A stretch of DNA of 41,040 bases from Ammoniphilus resinae. Lineage in GTDB: Bacteria; Bacillota; Bacilli; Aneurinibacillales; RAOX-1. The stretch lies in assembly GCF_017873965.1 (NCBI RefSeq), contig NZ_JAGGKT010000027.1:1-41040 (forward strand). Direction: 5' to 3'. Under the pieces are notes generated by a model that ran no database searches, had not been told where the DNA came from, and saw only the letters and a program-made list of their open reading frames with translations. The position numbers and the translations under genes are program-made. Positions 35,278-41,040 of this stretch are shown here, piece after piece; within the stretch, counting starts at the first letter, position 1, and every line of letters starts with the position of its first letter.

Positions 35278-36174
35278 ATGAAAGGCATTATTCTTGCAGG
35301 TGGAAGTGGCACCCGCTTGTACCCATTAACTAAAGCTGTTTCCAAGCAGCTACTTCCAGTTTACGACAAACCAATGATTTACTATCCTTTGTCCGTTCTT
35401 ATGCTATCTGGAATTCAGGACATTCTTATAATATCTACCCCTGAAGATACCCCTCGATTTCAGCAATTATTAGGTGATGGATCAAATTTAGGTATTCAAT
35501 TATCTTACGCCGTTCAACCAACTCCTGACGGATTGGCACAAGCTTTTATTATTGGTGAAGAATTTATTGGTGAAGACAGCGTTGCTTTGATATTAGGAGA
35601 CAATATATATTATGGTCAAGGATTCACCAAAATTTTACAAAGTGCGGCTGGCAAAGAGAGTGGTGCAACCGTATTTGGTTATTATGTTAGTGATCCCGAA
35701 CGATTTGGTGTGGTTGAATTTGATGGAAGCAGAACGGCAATATCTATTGAAGAAAAACCAGTTTTCCCAAAATCTAATTATGCAGTAACAGGATTGTATT
35801 TCTATGATAATAGAGTCGTGGAGATTGCCAAAAGTATTAATCCTTCCAGTCGTGGTGAACTAGAGATCACCGATATTAATAAAGTTTATTTAGAGTCTGG
35901 TGAATTGACAGTTGAAATTTTGGGACGTGGATTTGCTTGGTTAGATTCAGGAACTCATGAATCTCTATTAGAAGCTTCCCAGTTCATTGAAACGATTGAA
36001 AAACGTCAAAGTCTAAAGGTCGCTTGTTTAGAGGAAATTGCTTATTATATGGGATATATTTCTCGTGAACAGTTGCTGAATTTAGCCGAGCCTATGATGA
36101 AAAATCAATACGGGCAATATATGGTGCGTGTAGCGAATAGTCCAAGAAAAACTTTGCATCTTATAGAAATGTAG
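35278..36174 (+). CDS. rmlA: Glucose-1-phosphate thymidylyltransferase
   Basis: The start is ATG 35278 after GGAGAGG. The 298-residue product is the long-form Rml[12 protein letters not shown] near the N-terminus, [24 protein letters not shown], and EEKP in the middle, all standard. It makes dTDP-glucose from dTTP and glucose 1-phosphate, the entry to dTDP-Fuc3NAc (through RmlB and FdtA/B/C) and to dTDP-rhamnose. It is the last gene of the compact 15-gene run. RmlB is not intact anywhere in this window, and the decayed ends of rmlC and rmlD lie just downstream, so RmlB must come from elsewhere for the Fuc3NAc branch to work. Confidence 0.95.
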   Translation: MKGIILAGGSGTRLYPLTKAVSKQLLPVYDKPMIYYPLSVLMLSGIQDILIISTPEDTPRFQQLLGDGSNLGIQLSYAVQPTPDGLAQAFIIGEEFIGEDSVALILGDNIYYGQGFTKILQSAAGKESGATVFGYYVSDPERFGVVEFDGSRTAISIEEKPVFPKSNYAVTGLYFYDNRVVEIAKSINPSSRGELEITDINKVYLESGELTVEILGRGFAWLDSGTHESLLEASQFIETIEKRQSLKVACLEEIAYYMGYISREQLLNLAEPMMKNQYGQYMVRVANSPRKTLHLIEM

Positions 36175-36180
36175 TTTTAT

Positions 36181-36291
36181 ATGAATTTAATTGCAACTAA
36201 ACTTAGCGGTTTGCCAATTATTGAACCTACCGTTTTTACAATAGACTTATCCCAAGTTATAATAGAACAATTGATGCAAACTAAAATGTAG
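36181..36291 (+). pseudogene. rmlC: 5' remnant of rmlC (dTDP-4-keto-6-deoxyglucose 3,5-epimerase)
   Basis: ATG 36181 opens a 36-codon frame whose first 19 residues, MNLIATKLSG then LPIIEPTVF, follow the RmlC start (MNVI...ILEPRVF in E. coli). After the Val-Phe the match ends: the expected GDERGFF is absent, and a stop comes at 36289. It sits 6 bases after rmlA, the usual place for rmlC in rmlACBD operons. This is a truncated remnant joined to rmlD debris. Confidence 0.75.
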
Positions 36292-36510
36292 CGGAGTATA
36301 CCATGCTTCAAATAACGAGTTCTGTTCCTGGTATGAATTTGCAACGCTGAAGAAGTGAGTTTACATCACATTAAGGTAAATCCTGTCACCACTGATGATT
36401 TTCTATAACCTGCCGCTCGTCCTGTTATTTAGTTGTGGATAACATGTGTATTCGTTTAAATTGTTTTAAAACCATCCACCCTGAAGGGAATCACTTAAAG
36501 TATTTGTATA
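36284..36510 (+). pseudogene. rmlD: Decayed 3' remnant of rmlD (dTDP-4-dehydrorhamnose reductase)
   Basis: Three frames together spell the RmlD C-terminus: YHASNNEFCSWYEFA (36299-36343), then after a stop at 36356 IKVNPVTTDDF (36370-36402), a stop, PAARP (36409-36423), then a shift to DNMCIRLNCF (36438-36467) and a run to about 36509. Intact RmlD has the same blocks in this order (SNxGxCSWYEFA; NPVTTxEFPxPAxRP; SVLxNxxLRLxGF). Frameshifts and stops make it non-functional. Confidence 0.82.
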
Positions 36511-36580
36511 TGAATTTATTAAAAGACTTTTTCCGAGAGAATGATTTGATTTAATAGCTTATTCAATTGCATTGCTGTAC

Positions 36581-36591
36581 AAAAAAAAAAA
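36581..36591 (+). repeat. Run of 11 A just before a gene start
   Basis: A homopolymer of 11 A lies 2 bases before the AGGTGG site of the methyltransferase. It could slip and change spacing upstream of the ribosome site, but it lies outside the preferred coding frame. Confidence 0.6.
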
Positions 36592-36604
36592 TCAGGTGGT
36601 ATAC

Positions 36605-37462
36605 GTGAGTAATTTTTGTCCAACTTGTTTAAATAAGGAATACATTTTTGTGAAAAATGTAAATGAGTTTGACTATTTTCAGTGTATAAATTGTGAAATG
36701 ATATATATTCAAAATGATGTAATGGAACAGGTAGATGAGGGGAAAGTTTTAGTTGCGTATAAAGAAGAATATTGGCAAGAGGAACTCCGAAGTGCTCATG
36801 AAAGATCATACGGTATTGCTCTGGCTCGAATGGCAGAAGCTTTCTACTACTCCAGAATTCCGGTTCATAAATTTTTAGATATAGGAACGGGACCAGGTTA
36901 CTTTCTAGATGCTGTAGCAAAATACCTTCCGAATAGTAAAGAAAAATTTTATGGTATCGAAAAATTCCCACCTAAAGAGCAGTATTATTCTCAATCTAAA
37001 AATTATATCATCGGTGATTTATGTAATTTAGAAATAAAGTTTGATGCAGGAATGTGTATTGAAGTTGCTGAACATCTAACTCCTAAAATGCTGAAAGGGT
37101 TGATAAAAGATCTGGCAAATATATCAAACAAGGGTGCATTATATATTTTTAATACTGGTATGCCAGAATACGTTTTAAATGAAGATCTTAATTATTTAGA
37201 CCCCTTAATAAGGGGACATATAGCGAGTTATTCAATAAAATCTATCAAAATATTGGCAGAGGAGTTAGGGTTTAGCGTTTTTCCGCTTAAAGGGAAAACT
37301 TGGGCATTTGTTCTTGAATATTTATCTCAAAGTAGTTCGGAAGAAAATATTCAAGATAGGATTTGGTCGGCATTAAACCACAATATGAATATTTTGTCTG
37401 ATAAAGATATGGGAACTGTTTTAAAAGTTCTCGGTTTAGATACTAGTAGAGCATATGGGTAG
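36605..37462 (+). CDS. Zinc-ribbon class I SAM-dependent methyltransferase
   Basis: The start is GTG 36605, 5 bases after AGGTGG; a TTG at 36572 lies before the A-run. The 285-residue product starts with a four-Cys ribbon (C5-x-x-C8, C27-x-x-C30). The class I methyltransferase core follows, with FLDIGTGPGYF at 90-100 and an EVAEHLTP stretch that replaces the usual post-motif II sequence. Such ribbon plus Methyltransf_23/13 proteins are common in sugar and surface-glycan loci. The acceptor is unknown; O- or C-methylation of a glycan sugar is plausible. It is separated from the main operon by the rml scar, and a terminator follows, so it is probably a single-gene unit. Confidence 0.75.
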   Translation: MSNFCPTCLNKEYIFVKNVNEFDYFQCINCEMIYIQNDVMEQVDEGKVLVAYKEEYWQEELRSAHERSYGIALARMAEAFYYSRIPVHKFLDIGTGPGYFLDAVAKYLPNSKEKFYGIEKFPPKEQYYSQSKNYIIGDLCNLEIKFDAGMCIEVAEHLTPKMLKGLIKDLANISNKGALYIFNTGMPEYVLNEDLNYLDPLIRGHIASYSIKSIKILAEELGFSVFPLKGKTWAFVLEYLSQSSSEENIQDRIWSALNHNMNILSDKDMGTVLKVLGLDTSRAYG

Positions 37463-37554
37463 ATTAAAGGGTGGATATAAATATCATTAAAATGTCACAA
37501 AGTAAAGATACGTCAAATAATCCTCATATTAAGGGAGGGATTGTTGACGCTTAT

Positions 37555-37585
37555 CAAAAAAGCACCTCAAAGTAGGTGTTTTTTT
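37555..37585 (+). terminator. Terminator after the methyltransferase gene
   Basis: CACCT (37563-37567) pairs with AGGTG (37574-37578), flanked by A- and T-runs that extend the stem with a single bulge; seven T follow. Confidence 0.8.
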
Positions 37586-37668
37586 CTTTTGTAAATATTT
37601 TTCTGCCGAAAAGGTCGATGAAAAGTGATATACTGATATGTGACAAAAATCAACAAAGAGGACTTGTT

Positions 37669-38541
37669 ATGATAGACCTTAGTATAATTCTTGTGAACTA
37701 CAATACGAAAGCTTTGACACTACAGGCGATTGGATCTGTTTTCAAATCGAAAACGAATTATAATATAGAAACCATTGTGGTTGATAATGGATCTACAGAA
37801 GTAGGATTGTTTGAGGAAACATCTAGTCTTTATCCACAGGTTATCTATATCCAAAACGAAGGTAATTTGGGTTTTTCTAAGGCGAACAATATTGGTATTC
37901 GTAGATCAAAGGGCAGGTATATCTTACTTCTAAACTCTGATACTGTGGTCCAGGAAAATACATTTAACATCGTAATTGAATATATGGATAGAAATACAAG
38001 CACCGGCGCATGTGGTTGTAAAGTAGTTCTGCAAAATGGTTCGTTAGATAAAGCATGCAAACGAGGGTTTCCTACACCTGAAGCATCTGCCTATTTCATG
38101 TTAGGCCTTCATAAGCTTTTTCCTCGGGTTCCAAAATTCAATCAATATCAGCTGGGGCACCTTAAACCAGACGAGGAACATGAGGTAGATAGTTTAGTAG
38201 GGGCATTTATGGTTGTTCGTAGGGAGGCCATGGAGCAGGTTGGTTTACTTGATGAGAATTTTTTCATGTACGGGGAAGATATTGATTGGTGCTATAGAAT
38301 TAAGGGGGCTGGTTGGAAGATAAAATATTATCCAAAGACAAGTATCCTTCATCTAAAAGGTGCAAGCAGCAAAAAAAAGCCTATAAAAATTATTTATGAG
38401 TTCCATCGTGCCATGTGGTTGTTCTATAATAAACACTATAGGAATAAATACCCATTATACGTCACAGGTCTTGTATATATTGGTATCTCGCTTAAATTAG
38501 CCTTTTCTATTATTGTTAACAAAATGAAGGTGAAATCATGA
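37669..38541 (+). CDS. GT2 glycosyltransferase, rhamnosyltransferase (WbbL) type
   Basis: The start is ATG 37669, 8 bases after AAAGAGG; an in-frame start at 37576 would lie inside the terminator. The 290-residue product has the GT2 core: SIILVNYNT (5-13), VVDNGS (37-42), metal-binding NSDT (89-92), a VGAFMVVRREAM strand, and FMYGEDIDWCYR, the acceptor-base motif shared by WbbL and other rhamnosyltransferases. WbbL-like enzymes add the second sugar or an adaptor rhamnose. With the rml genes broken, the donor may be another deoxysugar. It overlaps wsaP by ATGA and so is translated with the initiating enzyme, which suggests it adds the next residue on that lipid. Confidence 0.85.
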   Translation: MIDLSIILVNYNTKALTLQAIGSVFKSKTNYNIETIVVDNGSTEVGLFEETSSLYPQVIYIQNEGNLGFSKANNIGIRRSKGRYILLLNSDTVVQENTFNIVIEYMDRNTSTGACGCKVVLQNGSLDKACKRGFPTPEASAYFMLGLHKLFPRVPKFNQYQLGHLKPDEEHEVDSLVGAFMVVRREAMEQVGLLDENFFMYGEDIDWCYRIKGAGWKIKYYPKTSILHLKGASSKKKPIKIIYEFHRAMWLFYNKHYRNKYPLYVTGLVYIGISLKLAFSIIVNKMKVKS

Positions 38542-39950
38542 TAAGAGGAAAAGAAAAATTCTTGACTCAGTCCTATGCAATGGCTGACTTTATCATTATT
38601 CAGCTCGCTTTTGTCGTTGCATGGTTTTTGAAATTTGAATCGGGATTGTTGGATTTTGAATCCCATTTAAGTTTTACGGTTTATGGCTTTTGGGCCGGAG
38701 TATATGGAACATTCGCCATAGCTACAGGTTATATGGTATCCTTTTATGTTCCGAAAAGAAGAAAAAGATTTGCCTTTGAAGTTGGTAAGGTCATTCAAGT
38801 CCACGTCATTAGTATGCTTTTTTTATTAAGTTTTCTTTTTTTGTATAAAGAGGTAGATATATCTCGTGCCTTTTTGGCCTTATTTTTAGCAGTTAATATC
38901 ATATTTATTCTTTCTTTCCGGCTTATTCTTAAAACGGGGCTAAAAAGATTCAGAAGAAAAGGTTTTAATAAACAATATATTCTTATACTCGGCGCAGGAG
39001 TGTTAGGTAGAAAATTTCATGATAATGTGAAATCATATCCGGAACTCGGATATGAAGTTGTAGGCTTTTTGGATGATTATCTAGAGGTTCATCTAAATGA
39101 AGACAAGCATCGGTATAAGCCAATAATAGGTAAAGTGGATCAATTGTCATTGATTCTTGAGGAGCGAAAGTTAATAGATGAAGTAATCATTGCCCTTCCA
39201 TTGAGTGCTCATAAAAAGTATCGTCAAATTATAGGCATATGTGAAAAAGCGGGTGTGAAAGCATTAATCATTCCTGATTTTTATGATTATTTACCGGCTG
39301 AACCTTCTTTTGATAATTTTGCTGGTATGCCCTTGATTAATATCCGGGATATTCCCCTCGATGAAGTTTCAAACCGATTTTGGAAAAGAGCATTTGATAT
39401 TGTGTTTTCTCTAATAGCCATCATGATCACATTACCAATCATGATTTTGATTGCTATTGGGATCAAGTTAACTTCTCCCGGACCTATTTTATTTAAACAG
39501 GAACGGGTTGGTTTAAACAGAAGAATGTTTAAAATGTATAAGTTTCGTTCCATGCATGTTTCTACTCATAATGTTTCTGATACGGTTTGGACGACTGAAA
39601 ACGACTCACGTAGGACAAAGTTTGGATCGTTCTTAAGGAGAACAAGCCTGGACGAACTGCCTCAATTCTTTAATGTTTTATTTGGGGACATGAGTGTTGT
39701 AGGTCCTCGTCCGGAACGTCCCTTTTTTGTGGAGCAATTTAAGGAAGATATTCCCAAGTACATGATAAAGCATCAAGTACGTCCTGGCATTACAGGTTGG
39801 GCACAGGCCAATGGATTGCGGGGGGATACTTCTATAGAAGACCGAATATACCATGATATTTTCTATATAGAAAATTGGACGTTATTGTTTGATATAAAGA
39901 TTATATTGAAGACGATCGTAAATGGGTTTATGAATAAAAATGCTTATTGA
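38538..39950 (+). CDS. wsaP: Undecaprenyl-phosphate sugar-phosphate transferase (WsaP/WbaP-type initiating enzyme)
   Basis: 470 residues. The N-terminal third has four or five membrane helices, residues about 145-260 form a Rossmann-like CoA-binding-type domain (LILGAGVLGRKF), and residues about 275-470 form the catalytic sugar-transferase domain: KRAFDIVFS re-entrant helix, GPILFKQERVG, YKFRSM, SLDELPQFFNV, and VGPRPERP. This is the layout of WbaP and of WsaP, which starts the S-layer glycan of G. stearothermophilus by putting Gal-1-P on undecaprenyl phosphate. The sugar here may be Gal, GalNAc or Glc; A. thermoaerophilus links through GalNAc. It is coupled to the GT2 gene before it and ends at a strong terminator. 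Confidence 0.92.
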   Translation: MIRGKEKFLTQSYAMADFIIIQLAFVVAWFLKFESGLLDFESHLSFTVYGFWAGVYGTFAIATGYMVSFYVPKRRKRFAFEVGKVIQVHVISMLFLLSFLFLYKEVDISRAFLALFLAVNIIFILSFRLILKTGLKRFRRKGFNKQYILILGAGVLGRKFHDNVKSYPELGYEVVGFLDDYLEVHLNEDKHRYKPIIGKVDQLSLILEERKLIDEVIIALPLSAHKKYRQIIGICEKAGVKALIIPDFYDYLPAEPSFDNFAGMPLINIRDIPLDEVSNRFWKRAFDIVFSLIAIMITLPIMILIAIGIKLTSPGPILFKQERVGLNRRMFKMYKFRSMHVSTHNVSDTVWTTENDSRRTKFGSFLRRTSLDELPQFFNVLFGDMSVVGPRPERPFFVEQFKEDIPKYMIKHQVRPGITGWAQANGLRGDTSIEDRIYHDIFYIENWTLLFDIKIILKTIVNGFMNKNAY

Positions 39951-39989
39951 TGTGGTAATGCCAAATAAATTTTTAGCCCGAAAAAGTTA

Positions 39990-40029
39990 AATCCCGACGT
40001 GTGGTTGTCCACCGCGTTGGGATTATTTT
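39990..40029 (+). terminator. Terminator after wsaP
   Basis: AATCCC (39990-39995) pairs with GGGATT (40019-40024), with inner GACG/CGTT and GTGG/CCAC pairs around TTGT; a short T-rich tail follows. It may also work on the reverse strand for the small gene at 40059. Confidence 0.8.
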
Positions 40030-40058
40030 GTAAGACTTTGGCGGCCCGCTGGATATCT

Positions 40059-40271
40059 CTACCAAGGGATATTATTCATATAATCATTTCGAAGAATAGG
40101 CAGTAATTTTGTTTTAATGGGTAGTGGTATTTCTTTTAATTTCATATTATCAATTTTAAAGATCTCCTGGTCGTCCACTTTGATTTTTACAGCCAATTCC
40201 TTTGCAGTGTAATAGCAATCTTTTCGAAGTTCTTTAATGGTTTTGTTTCGATTTCTAAATTCAAAGAACAC
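40059..40271 (-). CDS. Small HTH-like protein of unknown function
   Basis: On the minus strand GGAG lies 8 bases before GTG 40271, giving 70 residues; ATG 40277 is only 2 bases from the site. The product is basic, with a helix-turn-helix-like stretch ([19 protein letters not shown]) and a Pro-rich helix start after it. Small proteins of this kind are annotated as transcriptional regulators in Bacilli, but I cannot name the family with certainty. It is divergent from the broken ugd gene and ends close to the wsaP terminator. If it binds DNA, the 86-base gap to ugd may hold an operator. Confidence 0.55.
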   Translation of the reverse strand: MFFEFRNRNKTIKELRKDCYYTAKELAVKIKVDDQEIFKIDNMKLKEIPLPIKTKLLPILRNDYMNNIPW

Positions 40272-40357
40272 TACCATCACTCCTTTACGGGTCAATTTTA
40301 AAGGAGTTGAATAAAAAGATCAATACACTACAGAGAATGTCCAGGGGGGAGCACATC

Positions 40358-40960
40358 ATGAAAATAACCATCGCAGGAACGGGCTATGTAGGCTTATCGA
40401 ATGCTATTTTGTTGGCCCAACACAATAAGGTTATTGCTGTAGATATTATTCAGGAAAAAGTAATTTGATTAACAATAGAAAATCAATGCAAAGATTGAAG
40501 CGTATTTGGCAACCAAAGAATTAGACTTAACAGCGACTACGGATAATTATATAGCATTCAAAGATGCTGAGTATGTCATCATCTCTACACCTTTTGGCTA
40601 ATTATAATGATGTTCCCAATAACATTATGCAAGCTATAGTAGACTCAAATCGTACCAGAAAGGACCATATTGCAGATATGATCCTAGCTAGGAAACCTAA
40701 GACTATAGGGATTTATCGGTTAACGATGAAAATGGATTCCGATAACTTCAGGCAGTCTTCCATCCAAGGAGTGATGAAACGGATAAAAGCCAAGGGGATT
40801 GAGATGATGGTATACGAACCGGCCTTGGATGCCGAAGAATTTTTTAATTCCCGGGTAGTCAGGAATTTTGAAGAGTTTAAGGAGATTAGTGACGTCATTG
40901 TGGCTAATCGTTTATCGAATGAGATAAGGGATGTGGAAGCGAGGGTGTTACTGACGCGCT
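40358..40960 (+). pseudogene. ugd: UDP-glucose 6-dehydrogenase, broken by frameshifts and a large internal deletion
   Basis: ATG 40358 follows GGGGGGA. Residues [14 protein letters not shown] give the NAD-binding start, and the frame ends at a TGA near 40466. The next part, LATKELDLTATTD...VIISTP, is in another frame with a small internal loss. From 40597 a third frame reads [18 protein letters not shown] to VIVANR, the C-terminal domain. About 170 codons of the middle, including the region that should hold the catalytic Cys, are missing at 40590-40597. The canonical end also diverges after about 40956. It is non-functional as read; intact Ugd makes UDP-glucuronate from UDP-glucose. Confidence 0.87.
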
Positions 40961-40963
40961 ATA

Positions 40964-41009
40964 ATGCCCGTAAATTGACGGTTTTAAATGACCTTAATTT
41001 GACGGGCAT
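40964..41009. repeat. Long inverted repeat at the end of the ugd remnant
   Basis: ATGCCCGTAAATT (40964-40976) and AATTTGACGGGCAT (40996-41009) are inverted copies with one extra base. No T-run follows. It could be the end of a small mobile or repeat element that trimmed ugd. Confidence 0.5.
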
Positions 41010-41023
41010 CTTGACCAGAAGGG

Positions 41024-41040
41024 AGGTGGGAAATCCACCT
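41024..41040. repeat. Short inverted repeat at the window edge
   Basis: AGGTGG (41024-41029) and CCACCT (41035-41040) flank GAAAT. It is cut by the window end, so its nature cannot be judged. Confidence 0.35.

Noticed and set aside
36181-36604. An insertion sequence as the cause of the rml scar.
   Set aside because: No transposase fragment, terminal inverted repeat or target duplication is visible; the remnants align best with a simple deletion plus drift.
36519-36971. A 150-codon reverse-strand ORF over the start of the methyltransferase gene.
   Set aside because: It is antisense to the zinc-ribbon and SAM motifs, which are clear, and its product resembles nothing recognisable.
1-41040. 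CRISPR array, tRNA or rRNA genes.
   Set aside because: No regularly spaced direct repeats and no cloverleaf or rRNA-like sequence were noticed on either strand.

Overview
The window reads as a low-to-moderate GC, Gram-positive, S-layer-bearing member of the Bacilli, most like the Paenibacillales group (Aneurinibacillus, Brevibacillus, Paenibacillus). This rests on the alaR-alaT pair, a SpoVB/YtgP-type flippase, TagO and TagA homologues, SLH-domain proteins, several copper-amine-oxidase-N (stalk) domain proteins, and a glycan cluster laid out like the S-layer glycosylation (slg) loci of Aneurinibacillus thermoaerophilus and Geobacillus stearothermophilus. The genus is inferred. No rRNA or tRNA was seen.

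Layout. 1-3970 is a housekeeping, visibly GC-richer flank: a leftward lipid flippase, a small diverged Hfq-like protein, AlaR and AlaT. 4319-10634 holds two secreted SLH-domain proteins, then TagA and TagO, which start a secondary cell-wall polymer or other undecaprenyl-linked glycan. 11120-16053 holds a large cysteine-free secreted protein (the likely S-layer subunit, with strong promoters and a ~345-base leader), a stalk-TolC fusion that seems to lack the outer-membrane barrel, and another stalk-domain protein. 16408-19447 holds an O-antigen-ligase/WsaB-like candidate oligosaccharyl:protein transferase and a stalk-NPCBM-like protein. 19893-36174 is one tight run of 15 genes with no internal terminator seen: ABC glycan exporter (Wzm/Wzt), a WsaE-like methyltransferase-GT-GT fusion, all four enzymes for GDP-D-glycero-alpha-D-manno-heptose, two GT-C membrane proteins, FdtA/FdtC/FdtB for dTDP-Fuc3NAc, a GtrB/GtrA-like pair and RmlA. 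36181-36510 is a deletion scar: the start of rmlC and the decayed end of rmlD, with rmlB and the rest missing. 36605-39950 holds a zinc-ribbon methyltransferase, a GT2 and WsaP, the initiating sugar-phosphate transferase. 40059-41040 holds a small reverse-strand gene and a wrecked UDP-glucose dehydrogenase.

How it works together (inference). WsaP starts a glycan on undecaprenyl phosphate. The GTs extend it with heptose and Fuc3NAc from the locally made nucleotide sugars. The WsaE-like protein adds residues and probably a methyl cap that Wzt's C-terminal domain reads. Wzm/Wzt exports the chain, and the WsaB-like ligase transfers it to the S-layer protein.

Most notable: (1) the ligase operon and the 16-kb glycan operon share a near-identical promoter block and a partly conserved leader, a candidate coordinated or antitermination control element; (2) the rmlC-rmlD deletion scar, which suggests a recent change of glycan; (3) the stalk-TolC fusion without a barrel; (4) FdtA residues that predict Fuc3NAc rather than Qui3NAc.
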